Source of the DNA: Varroa destructor
Lineage: Eukaryota > Arthropoda > Arachnida > Mesostigmata > Varroidae
Assembly: GCF_002443255.2 (NCBI RefSeq)
Contig: NW_019211458.1
Location: 17,045,939 to 17,109,938, forward strand
Direction: 5' to 3'
DNA: 64,000 bases
The notes below the pieces were generated by a model. The model was not told the DNA's origin. It did not search any database and saw only the letters and a list, made by a program, of their open reading frames with translations. This document shows positions 51,523 to 64,000 of the stretch, piece by piece. How positions within the stretch are numbered: position 1 is the stretch's first letter; every line of letters begins with the position of its first letter. Made by a program: the position numbers and the translations under genes.

Positions 51523-53169
51523 TGTTCCGCCGGACCTCAAGTATAAATTAGAGAGACAAACCTGTCGCTACCATAAATTGGCCTTGTTACTTTCACTATT
51601 GCTACAGTAGCCTTCTGTAGCTATTAAATGATCAATATGTGTCATTATTATTTATTGGCGGCACCTCACTTTCTTGGACATACTTCGATCTGGCTGTCAA
51701 TAGGCAGCTTGTCAAACGCCGTTCGCGCAGGTCAAAGTTGAACGAGCGCTAAGATGGCGATAGACGACTAATTGAAGACGTTCAAATATGCTCAATCGGG
51801 ACGGCACACGGTAAATCGAATCAATACATTATGGATAGAGAAGAAAAACAGTAGCATGAGATAAGCTGCAGGGGTACGATTCGTGGTCATGGTAGATTAA
51901 GACAAAGGGTTTTGTCATTTGACTCACTCTGACTATTTTTAACTAAAAATTAAAAAAAAACTAATTGACTATGCCACAAAAGTCATATGTCCTAGAGTTT
52001 TATATCGGTAGGTTCAGGTTTTTTTTATTATGCTTTTGCTACATTTGGCGGCATTGTCAAGCACTTATCTCGAAGATATTTAGGCTTTATATGGATCAAA
52101 GATTTGTGTGGTGTAAAAAACCGATAGAAGTCTATGGGGAGTGGATCGATTTTTACGGCAACCGTTCGTACGCTTTCATTGTTCTGTAGATACATACCAG
52201 ACTATAGACCTGAAATCCTCGTTGCAATCCTGCATCCAGATTTAACTAATAAAACGAATGTTCTGAGATGAATTTTTTTCAATAAATTTTCCTGTTATTT
52301 TAAGCTAAACTTCGCTGTTGAAGCATGTTTTAGTTTGTCGTCATCATCGTATTACTTCATATGCGCGTAGTGTTTTCAGTTAAGCACTAACACAGACTGA
52401 CTGACTGACATTAACCTCAACTGTGTCTATATACAGTTGCAAAGAAACAAAAATGGACTCATTAATTGAGAAATTATCCATATCTAAAATGTGAGAACTA
52501 TAACAATTAACAGACTGTTATATATCGGCCTTCAACCGGCGACACACGTCCGAATTTTCCTCCGCGTTCTGTGGCGGTTCCGACGAGTCACAGTCGCAAA
52601 GATAACCCGACATCGTACGAATAGGCCAAACACTGAATGACATTTCATGCAAAATCAACGCGTACCAGAGAATTTACATTTATTTGATGATGGTACGAGT
52701 GTATTCTTTCAATCAGATGAAATATACAAACGGACGCATAGAGGATACCGGATAGACAGTAATCGCTAAACCAATCCTGTATATATTTTTCTCTGTGCGT
52801 GACTTCTCGTTGAGTTCGGAGATACCGCTATATTTGTGAAGGCTAACATCGAAATATCCTAGTAGTATCCTAGAATAACAAGTAAGCTTGATATTGTCGT
52901 TACGGCCTTATCTATTACACATAGACAAATTGTTACGCATACGGTGTTAAAGCTATTCCTACGGCCATGCACGTAGACGATTTGTTTGTCTTCAGTTGCC
53001 AAGAGCTTGGCAAAAGGCCCCCCGCAGATGGCTACTGCCATTCTATATGTTTACTCTAAAATAAACTTCTTGTCAGTTTATCTTTCTCTCGTCCGAATTG
53101 GAAATGACAACGTGAACTTTACGATGCTCGTCACTAAAAAAAGTGGGCCGTCATACGGGCGTCAACAAA

Positions 53170-53660
53170 TGCGTCCCTTCTATAAAAGTTGCCGGCGGCC
53201 TACTCCAGTAACAGTGGAAATTCGTCCCGTCTTCTAGCTGCTTCAGAACGCCCTGCAAACGAAATACGCGTTGCGTACCCTAAGGAGCGTCGCTCCGACA
53301 GCCCAGCTAGGTCTGTATCGGATCGACTGCGTGCGATTTGAACTCCAAACATGGCGAACGAGACGGCCTCCTTCAAAGAAGAGGGATAGCTCTCACTTTG
53401 GAACTCTAGCCGCTAAAAGCGGCGTATATTGCCTCGTTCGCAGACAGTGCCACCGTTGTCAGAATTAAACGAGAAGAATGCTGCTTAGCGGACTACGGGT
53501 TCCAGAGAAGCAACTTGGTAAGGTACCGATAGAGTAAGTGATTTTCCACCAGTGCAGCCGATGACGCGAACGAAAGCACATCATGTCTTGTTTAATCCAG
53601 CTTCGTTCGCTATGCAACGCGACGCGGCAGGCATCAACCCGCTTCACCGAAAATGAATGT
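53170..53660 (+). pseudogene. GC-richer block with broken coding-like frames
   Basis: One plus frame opens as KLPAAYSSNSGNSSRLLAA, SERPANEIRVAYPKERRSDS and SVSDRLRAI up to a stop at about 53338. Later stretches such as TPNMANETASFKEEG and VSDFPPVQPMTRTKAHHVLF, separated by stops, also look protein-like. Local GC content is higher than on either side. It may be a decayed gene or transposon; I cannot name the family. Confidence 0.25.
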
Positions 53661-56600
53661 CCCACCATTTCCCGTTATCCCTATTTAGGCCAACCGCCAA
53701 AAGGAGAACAGACTCAGCCTGTTCCCGCTGGAAAAGTAGATCTTATACCTGTAGGCAGAAAAATGACGAAAAGATATATGGCTAAACTGCAATAACGAAC
53801 GTCACGTTTAGTGCAAGGGGGAAAAAGATAGCTATTAATTGTTGATTATTTTCGCTGGAATATCTTTCTTAATGACTCCGTATTTGTATATATTGAACCG
53901 ATGAAAAAAATGTATGGTTACTATTTGTGAAACAGATTATTATGTTCGTCACAGGTAGTGTACTGGAATAATTAGCAATATGGAAAAGGACCTTTTCATT
54001 GTTTGTTGTCGTTACATGTTGGAGATAGCTGAAAAAATGGTAAATGAACAGTAGCCGTAGTAGTAGCAGTAGTAGTATTTGATGTCTCCACGAGCTCCTG
54101 CCGCTGTCAAGGCTTTGCCTATCAACCTGAAACGGACCGTTTGTGTTACTGCGATATAAAGGTTTCAGGCAGAACAATGCTGAGTGGGATTAGAGAGGCA
54201 CAGCTTGCTTTATGATCGATGAAACTCCGACTACAGGGTAGTTCGATGAAGAGACACATCTTCCCTGGGTATGCTTGGAAGGAACACTTGAGAATTCAGT
54301 ACTGAGAATGAATCGAAGAGCTCTTCGTGCCCTACAGTTGCAATTATATCACAATGGATATTCAAAGACAAACTCAAACCCTGTGAAAATTCTACCAACT
54401 AGACATCACTGCAAAGCTCGTTAGCATATTCAATAGTGAATATCACTACGTCGCAATCAGAGCACGGTTATATAATATAATGCGGAAATATAAATGGTGT
54501 GGATGCGCTAAACTGTAGGCTTCTGTAGTGAGAAATCTTTCAACGATCAGCTTTAGAAATTAAGCAAAAATAAAGGAGCTTTTTAGACAGTGGCTATAGT
54601 CAAACAAAAACTGCCTCGTTAGTGGTGAAGTCCTAATTTAAATTCACACCTGCTTCACTACAAGTGTAAGTCTTCGAAGTTACCGATATCCACCATTTGT
54701 TACTTCAAAATAAAATATATCATCGATCTCACCCTGAATAGCTTTGCGGCAACTGAATTTCCAGTTTGATTATTTGAAAAGTCGAAATCAAAGTACGATG
54801 AAATCAGTAACCATATTAGTTTCTCCCGTCAATGACTCTCAAACAATGTCCCAGCGATTTCCGAGTTCACCTCGGTCGGGCTTATCTAGCTGTTAAAATA
54901 AGCTAGCCGTCATCTCCCGTCTAGTAGAGGAACGTAAACTTAACGCGCCTCCGATCGAGGTCAGATAGACCAAAAGCAAAAATGATGACAGATAGCCCAC
55001 GGGTGATGCATTAGTAAAGTAGAATATAGGTTATGGATGGACTATGGAGTAGAAAAATTATGCAAGCGTTGCCCAATATACTGCTGTATACCCAATATAA
55101 CGAGATTCAAGCTGTTGCAATTTCTCGTTCTTGAACGTTTGTTTGATCGAAGACGAGTGCCTAGTGCAAATCAATCAAATTTTTGATCCGACTAGTTGTT
55201 TGCCAATTCCGATCGCTAACTTTAGCGTAAATAGTACTACATACTCCTGATCAGCTGAACCTGCTCCTGAGAAGATGGTGAACTATTTCGGTGTCGATCG
55301 AGTGTGCCATACCAGGAACTGAGTTAGAGTATTGCTGTTTTACCAAGATCAATCACAGGCCTTAGTGAATTTCGAACTGTGAAAAAGGTTAGACGAACTA
55401 ATGTGCTATCCGACCGTGACCTTTGGCTTACTGTAGCAAACGACTATCTATAACAGTAGACTCTAATGAGTAATTCAAAGCCTTACATTTGCTCGGGATT
55501 GATAGTTATTTATGAAGCCTTTTTATGAGACAGTCTCGACACTTTTAGCCGAATCTACACGCCTAATATTAAAGACTCTCTCGCTGTTAGCAACAGTAGA
55601 GATAGTTGGCCTATGGTCAGGCGATGATAGCCTGTGCATTCCGGCCCACTCACCGGTGTAATCAGGCCAACAGATCTAAAGCCGACATATCAATTCGGCA
55701 GAGTAGAACCAGTAAAACGCATACTATGTACGTACAGGTATTGGTGTATTGCAATAGCTAAGTCTAGTCATTGGATTGTCGGCAGATTCGAAATTATTCT
55801 TGGAAGTACATACAAGTGTTTATGTTTAGCAGCCGGCAGCATATCAGCTGAAGTATATAGAGAAAGTGAACAAAAGTTCTCATAAGTAACTAATTAGTTT
55901 CTATATCTGTGTGTACGTACGTCCTTTTAGGCGGATGTATCGCAGCATGACCAGATAATAACGTCATTATTATTACTACTGTGCATGTATGTATCTATCG
56001 CGTTTAGCATATCTAAAGGTGCTAGTCTAGGCACTCCAACGCGTGATAGTCGGATACGTCCGTGATTCAGTAAATTATACAGAGTGCATCGAACTGGATG
56101 CTAGAAGAAATGCTAATACTTCACTGATTACGACAAATATTCTAAATTTAACACATGTTTTATCCTATCTTCAGGGCCGACTTGTGTTGGTGAACTAATG
56201 TTGATCCATTTTGATAAAAGAATTTAACATCCGCGATTTTTTCCGTATGGACGTATTTCGACTCGTCGTAAATGGCAAAACTCCAATGCACTTCAAAATA
56301 AGGTTTTGCGTTCTCGCTATACCCGTCGAAGTTGCTCGTGAACGATACAAGAGCAAGCGGCAGGGACGCGACCGACTTCGTGTAGCGACACAGTCACCTT
56401 ATACATAAATGTCTTTTACAAATTAGCTACAGGCCTATATATTTGTATAGACATCCAAATTTAGCAGAGACAACAATAACATGGATGAACAGTTGCCTCT
56501 CATGCCTGTACTTCAGTATTTCGAACTACTGCTTCAGCGAAAAAAATAAGTTGATCAAATAACTCTTAATAGTAGTAATACTCAAGGATCTGCAAAGACG

Positions 56601-57589
56601 CTATACCATTAAATCTCTTATTGCAGTCAGCTCGAGAGGGATATCTGGAACTGATCACAAGGGGCGTAACCTAACAGAAACAACTAAAGAATATCGAAAG
56701 TGAAAAAAACAAGTAAACGATAATGGAATTGCTATACTATCGTGCTGACATTTTATTTGCCAGCGGTTTATATATATATTTATATACCGTATATTAGAGA
56801 GACGACATGATACCCGAATGAGCCGAAGAATAGCTCTTTTGCGTAGAGGAAATAAACGAAAGGTTTATATATATATAGACTACTTTAATGTTTCAATTTG
56901 GCACGACAGTTAAGTTTACACACATCGATAAAGATCTTCATTCACTTTCTAAAAAAGCAACATTAGCAAATAAGCTTTAGGGTTTGCTGGAAACAAGAAT
57001 CAAAAAGGTGGCTATTATTGAATATTGGACATAACGAAACTATCTCTCAACCCGGTACGACTCAAGCCGTCTATTCGTCCGTAAAGTAAACGAATCCTAG
57101 AAGGGAATAGCAAGCTACAAACAATTCAGAAGGGGGTCATCAACGAGGCTCATTTTCGAACTCAGCATTTCTCTTCCGGAGTTTCTTGAAACCGGCTTAT
57201 GGTGTTTTTAGTAGCAGAACCTTCATCAAATAGAAGGTTTATATGGTGAGCTCTCCCCGTTGCTGTAGATCCTCATATATGGACGGAACTCATATTTGTC
57301 ACCCATTCGAATTCGCTAACTATGCGTTGTGCACTGGAAATCGGAACGACGATATCCGAGTGAGCAGTCACAAATTTAAAATCTTTAAGAAACTAGCATC
57401 TAGTAGGGAAAAAGAAGGGACAAGAAATGCTGTACCGTGATCGAATGGCGTCGCTCTTTGTATTGACCGATACGATCATTGGAAAGTGTAATAGTATATG
57501 TTAGTCATAACTGTGCCAAGTAGTGCCCTGCATGTGTTAAAGAAGGACCATGTAAAAAGGCTGCGCCTAGCAAAAAAAGACAAACAATG

Positions 57590-58210
57590 ATATCGCTACG
57601 GCCTATTCTATGCTTCGACATCAAAATTATCGTTGTACGAAGAGCGTGCGATTGACCGATGTGTAGGTAGGTCCTTGGCTTCCGTGGTCGATGTTAACAA
57701 ACAATCAGGAGTTAGCGAAGCACAATCTGCTACGGCCAACTACAAACAAATCGCAAAGTAACGTCGCGGACGGGGCTGCTGATGCTGAAGCAAAGAGTTC
57801 AAATGTAATCAGTCGGATTGAGCCCCTGAGTGCGAGTGATTTTCAGTAACGTATCGGAGAAACGATCCGGGCAGAACAGCTCGTCACCAGGAATAGCTTG
57901 TTTAACTTTGCTAGCGCTTTCCCTGGAAAACTGGTGAAATCGGAATTACAAACAATGTATAGACATGTCGTCTAACGAAAAAAAAAAGTTCCGTCGATAG
58001 ATTTTTTCGAGCGTATTCGCATCTAATTGTGCTGCTAATTCCAGCCGAGGTTCGACCTTGGTATCACCGGCTGCAACGATCTCCGCAAACCCTAAAAATT
58101 TCGTAGATTGATTAGTTACTTGGAAGGCGTCAGCAGGCACTGGCATAAATAACGTTTCCTTATGTTGGCTCTGAGTGAGTGAGCGAGGAGGTCTCGACAA
58201 AATCTGCATA
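57590..58210. other. Cluster of unassigned coding-like stretches
   Basis: Three neighbouring stretches read like protein. Plus strand, about 57591-57761: YRYGLFYASTSKLSLYEERA followed by VVDVNKQSGVSEAQSATANY. Minus strand, about 57920-57795: SASKVKQAIPGDELFCPDRF followed by LLKITRTQGLNPTDYI. Minus strand, about 58200-57985: PADAFQVTNQSTKFLGFAEI followed by KVEPRLELAAQLDANTLEKI. The middle one follows an acceptor-like ttttccag. They lie on opposite strands, so they cannot all be one gene. No family recognised. Confidence 0.25.
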
Positions 58211-60292
58211 AATGCGTCCAAGACCCTACACATACACATCTATATGTGGAAAAGGGCTGATGCGGTTTGTATATCAGGCGGATAACGAATGATGGCTATA
58301 AGCTTAGATCTGTGATGAAAGACAAATCGAAACAGGGGTCCCTATTGGATAGCGGCCACAATCACACACCGACAAGATAAATAGAGGCTTGTCAGTTTTA
58401 CACGATTGATTTAACGCTTATAAATGCATATTCGGGCCGAGCGTATTGAACGGAGGACTGACAAAGGATAATCTTTGTCTGTAAGAAGACAGCGTCATTT
58501 TTGCTCGGCAGAATGTTTACTTTGTGTTGCCTGAGACACCGAACAAATAAAGTGACTAGCAAAAGTTGATATCGGTTATCAAACAGGCCCGACAATATAA
58601 CAATATATATTTTCTACAATGAAGCCTATAATGTGTATGTTATTGTTGCGCTCGATGCTCACTGTAACAGATGAAAGCTACTGGTGAAGTTTCAGGCAGT
58701 AAAACAACAGAGCACCAAAAAAAGCCGTTTCGGTCGTAAATGGCTCTAGCACCGTTTCAATGGGACAAATTTATTGTCGTCCTATTAACTCGAGCAAGTA
58801 GCTCCAATATTTCTATTATCTATACTGAATATATAAGAGGATCGGGTTTAGTCCAGTGCAGCGGACAACGGATCCTTTTGCGTAAAAAACTCGTCGTAAA
58901 CCGAAATGTGTTACTTTTCGAAATGAAAAAAATGCGTTCTTATGTCTGATATCAAATTGCTTTTATCGCGCAACATCTACCAATCCAGCTGTCTTTGCTC
59001 CTTTTCACTTCAGGATAAACGTGGATTTATCCTATCTTACTCGATTGAGTATATCCTGAAAACGTGCAGATCTGAGCCAATTCAAAACGATATACTACTG
59101 TGGCGTGACGGGGACCTGAGCAGACACTAAATGGACGCTTCTGTGATGAAGTAACATCGGCTGTCTTCGGCACTATCTACTTGTTAACGAATGCTGATGC
59201 TGCGCAATCTCTTTCAGCAGAGTGATGTAGAATCGATCATGTGAGCGGTATTTGCTTATCAACTGGGTGGTTTACGGAGTGTGTTATCCCGTTTTATGTC
59301 CGATAAAATTTGCCATTTTACCAACGATTCGCAAGGCCTACCGCGGACAAATAGGACAGCTTCTGTGAAAGCTAATCATATTTTGCTAGCTTGTCAACCT
59401 GCATATGTGTGTGTATGTTGTTCGACGGACAAAGGACTGAAGCTGACAAGGGTTTAAGCGAACTATACACAGGCCGGTCTGGCCTGATCTATGCCTAGCG
59501 TAACTTAAAGATCGTCCAGCCCCATTCACTGACATTGCGTACATTAAGCAATCATGAGGATATTAAGTAATTAATATATTAAGATATTAATTAAGACGAT
59601 GATATTTTCGCTTCTTAGAAACGTTCTTCTACATGATAAATAGTATGGGGTCAGATACGTTGTCCTCTTCTGGTGCCACGCGTTCGGAGACGTTGTGGGC
59701 AAGGTGACAACCAGTGTTTGAGCAGTTCGCCACCAGTATGACCATATAGGCATCGCTTCAAGACTCACCTATACCACGGTATACAACGAGACAATCTGCA
59801 CACGAAGTGTATTACGGAGTTTCCACTAATCTATAGATCATGTCATCGAGGTGGCGCGCTGCGTAAACACAAGGAATCAGGGTAGATCACCTTTCGAAAC
59901 TTGTAGATCACACCAAGAGTCTCTTATAGCCTTCTTGCCATAGATTTCAAAAATGACAAGTGTCTATTATCTAATTCGGTAGCCATAAATCATTTTATAG
60001 CATTCTTTAAAATATCACTTTATACCTTGTTATCTAATTATTACTGAAAATCTTTGGAAAGGACCAGCCTGCTGCTTTTCGAAAATGACACCTAGCTGAA
60101 TGTTTGATCGAGCTCCATTGTCCCCTCTATTCGTATCGTTCGTATTGTTTGAACCATCGATTCTGGGCTTTGGCATAAGCTTATCCGCTCAAGCCATTGT
60201 GTCTATATTTTCCCGTACCTATCTCGAGCGTCTGTATCAGCAACATCTAAAAGATGTTTGAAAACATGCGTAATTTATTTTTTTTTTTTTAA

Positions 60293-60913
60293 TCATTTAT
60301 ATACACAGCAGGTGTCAATAAACCAAGACATTTTAACTTTGTTTGCAGACAGATTTATCGCTCTTGGCATTGTCAGACGGCGTGGCCCAATGAACGAACA
60401 ACACTGTCTATGCTGATTCCCACTCAGTTCTTTGTTAACCGGTCTCGGCTGCTTCAATAGGATGCACTGTTGTGGACGTCCTACCAAAAAAACACGTGAA
60501 GAAGTAGTATAAACACTACTAACACTTTGTAATCGTTCTCGCGAACTGAGAGGATACAGAAGATATCGTGCATCGAGTGTCGAAAAAACTGAACAGAATA
60601 AAGTAGTTACGATAGAGAGTTCGCAGTTGTATAGCTTTTCAATGCAAAACAAAGTTAGCTGAACTGAAGGTATGGCCAAGTTTGCCGGCAACATTCTAAT
60701 CCTGGAGATGTTGGCACAGGCAATCCTTGATGTCCCGAAGCTACTGACAGTTACTGGTTTTATGTGGTTATCGCTAAAGCTGTCGTTACCAGCTTCAGTA
60801 CGACGATTCAAACGCCGGTTGAGCGATGTCAATTGATATAAGTAGTGATTTCTGCATTTATGTTCTAAGCTAGGATTATGTCCAGTTGAACAGGAATGCG
60901 GATCGATACGCAA
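60293..60913. other. Overlapping sense/antisense open frames, unassigned
   Basis: The minus strand has a 206-codon ORF, the longest unexplained one in the window, with no recognisable domain and a Ser/Arg/Leu-rich make-up. Opposite to it, one plus frame looks equally protein-like in pieces separated by stops, and it ends in a 54-residue ORF at 60672-60836 starting MAKFAGNILILEMLAQAILD with a basic tail SVRRFKRRLSDVN. I cannot say which, if either, is translated. Confidence 0.25.
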
Positions 60914-61122
60914 TTTCTAGATACATTCTTAAATTCAACGCCGAAATTCAGATCTCAGGACCTTGCTTACTTACATCTAATTAGAGGTCTGGACTGTTAA
61001 AGTTTAATCAAACACAAGTTAGGTCTGGTACAGGACAGCCTCATATCGGCACGTTTTTTTATTATTTATGCCCGTAACTTCGATCACTGAATATTCGCCT
61101 TTTTCTTTTCTACTTCCAACAG

Positions 61123-61257
61123 ATACTTGATCCAATAATGCTGGACGGTTTGGCGATAATTATACACAAGGAGAAAGTCACCGAGGAGAGTACATCAAAG
61201 AACAGCATCACTGCCCTTCGGACCTGTACTACCCATCTGGAAAAATTCGACCGAAAG
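61123..61257 (+). other. Candidate internal exon, unassigned
   Basis: Acceptor with a pyrimidine tract (ttttcttttctacttccaacag), then 135 open bases (45 codons) reading ILDPIMLDGLAIIIHKEK and TSKNSITALRTCTTHLEKFD, then a donor AAG|GTACTT. The length is a multiple of three. The family is not recognised. Confidence 0.3.
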
Positions 61258-61401
61258 GTACTTTCGGTATTTGATAATAAACGCTCAAGAACGTAAAACT
61301 AGATTATATCAGATCACAGGAACGACGTACCCGTACTGCACATAGACACTCTGAAGGACGGAACCAGCTTCTTTCACCTCGACCTTTTTCGCCTGTTATA
61401 G

Positions 61402-61634
61402 GCCAACATAGGCGTCAAGCCGAAGTGAGCCCGTTCCGCCTGACGCATCAGCCAGTTCGTCATCGAAAAGATCCTGACAACAGAAACAGCATTCTGTTTG
61501 TTTGTTTGCGCACGGGTCAGCTCAAGCCAACTGTTACTTTCTATTCCGCTGATGACGGCGATTGCTACAGCAGTCGTAACAGTGAAGTCGCTCAGACAAC
61601 GATGCTTTCAGTTTTCATTGCTTTTTCTACCTAG
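61402..61634 (+). other. Candidate exon, unassigned
   Basis: A pyrimidine-rich acceptor (cctttttcgcctgttatag) precedes an open frame reading RRQAEVSPFRLTHQPVRHRK, LKPTVTFYSADDGDCYSS and RNSEVAQTTM, up to a stop at 61634. It could be a further exon of a plus-strand gene with 61123-61257, although a direct junction would be out of phase. Confidence 0.25.
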
Positions 61635-62018
61635 AGCCATTACGCAGAAGCGCGAGTCACGTCCTCTGATCGTACTGAGATTTGTACCGTAACGCCGAAC
61701 TGGCGACCAAATAGGCAAAATAGATTGCTTTTAAGACTATGGATACTCAGAGAAACTTAACTGTTAACAGAAAAACACGACAACATGTATAATTTTGCGG
61801 CATTGTTCTGAAGGGATAGTCTTCACCCGTTCATATAGGGTGCATGCCGGTATACGTGATGAGGTGCGTATCCAATATTAACTCAGGCACAGATTCTAGC
61901 TGGATTACGCTCTCTCTTTAGTTTGATCAAAACATGCGTGTCAACGTTTTATGATACGTGGCATATGGTGCTATAACATGTTAGTGTGAAAAGCAGGACG
62001 ACTGACTTATTTTTGTAG

Positions 62019-62168
62019 CTGTTCTGTACTGCAATACACGTTTGTTCGCTGTTTCACGCATTTGAGCCTGACAGGTCGAACTTTACGTTGCATCAAGGAC
62101 AAGCAGAGTCGACACGGTTCGTCACAGATGGAGATTATGTGCTGCTTGCACAGTCTGTGCCCGCATAG
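62019..62168 (+). other. Candidate exon, unassigned
   Basis: After the acceptor cttatttttgtag a frame reads LFCTAIHVCSLFHAFEPDRS, NFTLHQGQAESTRFVTDG and DYVLLAQSVPA to a stop at 62166-62168. The antisense Cys-rich ORF over the same bases is a worse protein candidate. Confidence 0.22.
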
Positions 62169-62696
62169 GGCCAAGCACGGACAGCATATGAGATAGCGAT
62201 CTGTCTGCATTCATACTTCGTCACGATTTCACCACATAAATATGCACACGCTCACACAAATACCGATGCACCAACAACCATTTTACCTTGACGTATTAAG
62301 CCAGTTTTAAAAGCACGCAAATACAACAATTCCAAGCAGAAAAATAAGCGAAATAGATTTATAGCTGCTCATATGGTGAGCAACAGATTCACCCATATAT
62401 CTCGAGTATTTGTATCAGTTACACAATGTAATTCGCTTCGATGGGAGAGATACGATCCGTACTAGAACTAACATTCCGTCTGGCCGCAATGGCCTTTGAC
62501 CGTTTTTCATAGGTACATAATCTCATTACAGGTTCATCGACGATGCTAAGTTCTACAGACAGCCATGGTAGGTTCTAGTGCCGCTGTCACTGCCCGGGGT
62601 ATTAATGAGTGACCAGTCGTAATCTATTCTCCCGTTATGTTGTATTCATTTCTGTGCCTATGGAACGAATAAATAAGTCACTGCTAAAGTTCAGAT

Positions 62697-62882
62697 ATGG
62701 CGCTGTCCAAAAGCATCGGCAGGCCAAGCGAAAGATGGGAGGGAGCATCGCGGAAAGCGGACGATCAGCCGTGTCCGTTTAGGCCAATGTACTTTCGTAA
62801 TGGTCACAATATTGAAATTATACCAATAACAAGTACAAACAGGGAGACACTAAAGACAGACCCACGCTGGCTAAAACAGTAG
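62697..62882 (+). other. Small ORF, possible first exon, unassigned
   Basis: ATG-initiated 61-codon frame beginning MALSKSIGRPSERWEGASRK, with G/C-ending codons in its first half. It sits three bases after an acceptor-like aagttcag, so it may be an internal exon. No family recognised. Confidence 0.2.
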
Positions 62883-62992
62883 CGACGAAGATATGCAGTC
62901 TGTCCCTTGTAGTGCTAATCAAGTAGCGGATCGAACGGCAAATCTTTGAATTTATAGATAACGTAAAAGACATATTTAGAAAAATTACGGGA

Positions 62993-63014
62993 ACACACAC
63001 ACACATACATACAT
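62993..63014. repeat. (AC)n/(ATAC)n microsatellite
   Basis: Six AC units followed by ATAC repeats. Confidence 0.85.
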
Positions 63015-63757
63015 GCGAATTCGTCCGACTGTCTCGTTAAATTCAGACCTGCCGATGGCGGTATCTGTAAATCTATTAGTTTCGGCCTAAGCATGAATCC
63101 TGTGTGGATGTATTCCTTTAACAGAAATATAATTAATAGATAATTGCGGAAAATATGTAATTTGTTTGAATATGTTGCTGTTACACTGGAGACTGTGTAA
63201 TTGTGCTCTATGATTACCTGCCATAACGATCATCCGGTAGATTTCCAATGTATAATTGGAATATTGTAAAATAACGTAGACAATTATGGTGCGTGCTCCT
63301 ATTGTGTACTATCATTTAGGATGTCATCAGGTAGAATCGATTTCGATGTACACTCAGGCGGCAGAGAGGCGGACGAATATGGAAAAAATACAGCACATGA
63401 TTCTCAGGTAACTGCGAGTGGGTAATAAAAAAATGTCTGGTTTTTACCAAATTGGTTTGGTCGAATAGATTTGAAATTAAATTGTAATTTATATATGGCA
63501 TAAGTTGTCCCTAGTAGGCTTGCTCATAGCCGCTAGTATAACCCGTATCATAAAGCTGCCATAAAAATACTCACTTGATGAAATAGTAAAACTAACCCTC
63601 TAATGCGAAATAGCTTTAGCATACGCTGCTAAATCCCATCATTTTGTTTCGAGAATCAGGCCTGTTTCAACCATAGTCGATGCTACTAAATATAACTCAA
63701 TCGATTCTCGTAGTAGTTTTGCTTGTAATTAAAGATAACTTTCAACCTAATTTCTAG

Positions 63758-63936
63758 GAAAACTACACCTATCGAGTGCATCCGAACCTGCGACTAATGT
63801 AGGCCGTCAATCAACAGACGCCGACGGTTCGCGTAACTATTCCACCGTTAAATATACATACGATGCGTATCGACTGACAAATGAGAGCGGCCTAGAGCTT
63901 AATCATATCAAACTAGTACCTGCGCGCCATAATTAG
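63758..63936 (+). other. Candidate terminal exon, unassigned
   Basis: The acceptor tttcaacctaatttctag is followed by an open frame (entry phase 2) reading KLHLSSASEPATNVGRQSTD, NYSTVKYTYDAYRLTNESG and LELNHIKLVPARHN to a TAG at 63934-63936. It looks like the end of a secreted or extracellular protein (two N-x-S/T sites), but the family is not recognised. Confidence 0.28.
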
Positions 63937-64000
63937 ATAAGGCATTGAAGGCCAGCGGCAGAAATCACTACGCTATAAACAAAGATATTGAATATCGCTC

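Noticed and set aside
62007..62210. Cys-rich minus-strand ORF containing CGHRLC, reminiscent of a RING finger
   Set aside because: The spacing between Cys pairs is too short for a RING, and the opposite strand reads a more ordinary protein after a good splice acceptor.

Overview
This is eukaryotic nuclear DNA, almost certainly from an arthropod. The genes are split by GT-AG introns, intergenic space is AT-rich and large, microsatellites of (TA)n and (GA)n are present, one decayed non-LTR retrotransposon sits in an intron, and there is a 100-N assembly gap. The proteins are metazoan housekeeping and muscle proteins. A chelicerate such as a mite is my guess from gene structure and base composition; nothing in the window proves it.

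Layout, left to right. (1) YPEL5-like Yippee gene, + strand, three coding exons at 275-1543, preceded by a 5' UTR exon whose acceptor ends at 86. (2) About 7 kb with no recognisable gene, holding microsatellites and a 46-bp near-palindrome. (3) CIAO1 (cytosolic Fe-S cluster targeting WD40 protein), - strand, intronless, 8622-9683. (4) VPS54 (GARP tethering complex), + strand. Fifteen coding exons at 13642-20919 were assembled with matching splice phases, and a probable non-coding first exon ends at 10457, so VPS54 and CIAO1 may share a divergent promoter region. (5) Intergenic DNA with the N gap (22315-22414). (6) A CBR1-type carbonyl reductase, + strand, two exons, 23689-25056. (7) A myosin light chain kinase (MLCK/Strn-Mlck family), - strand. 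Seven exons between 40388 and 27769 carry Ig-like sequence, a complete catalytic domain and the start of the regulatory tail. Its introns hold a degenerate R1/Jockey-like retrotransposon on the opposite strand. (8) 40.4-64 kb: no confidently identified gene. Several short open stretches without ATG look protein-like, some beside good splice acceptors, and may be exons of unrecognised genes or transposon relics.

The genes do not form a pathway: CTLH/GID ligase (YPEL5), Fe-S assembly (CIAO1), endosome-to-Golgi traffic (VPS54), carbonyl reduction (CBR1-like) and contractile or cytoskeletal signalling (MLCK). I found no undescribed system I would defend. The best leads are the two Cys/His fingers at the VPS54 N-terminus, the MLCK with an Ig domain directly before the kinase, and the unassigned exon-like stretches in the last 16 kb.
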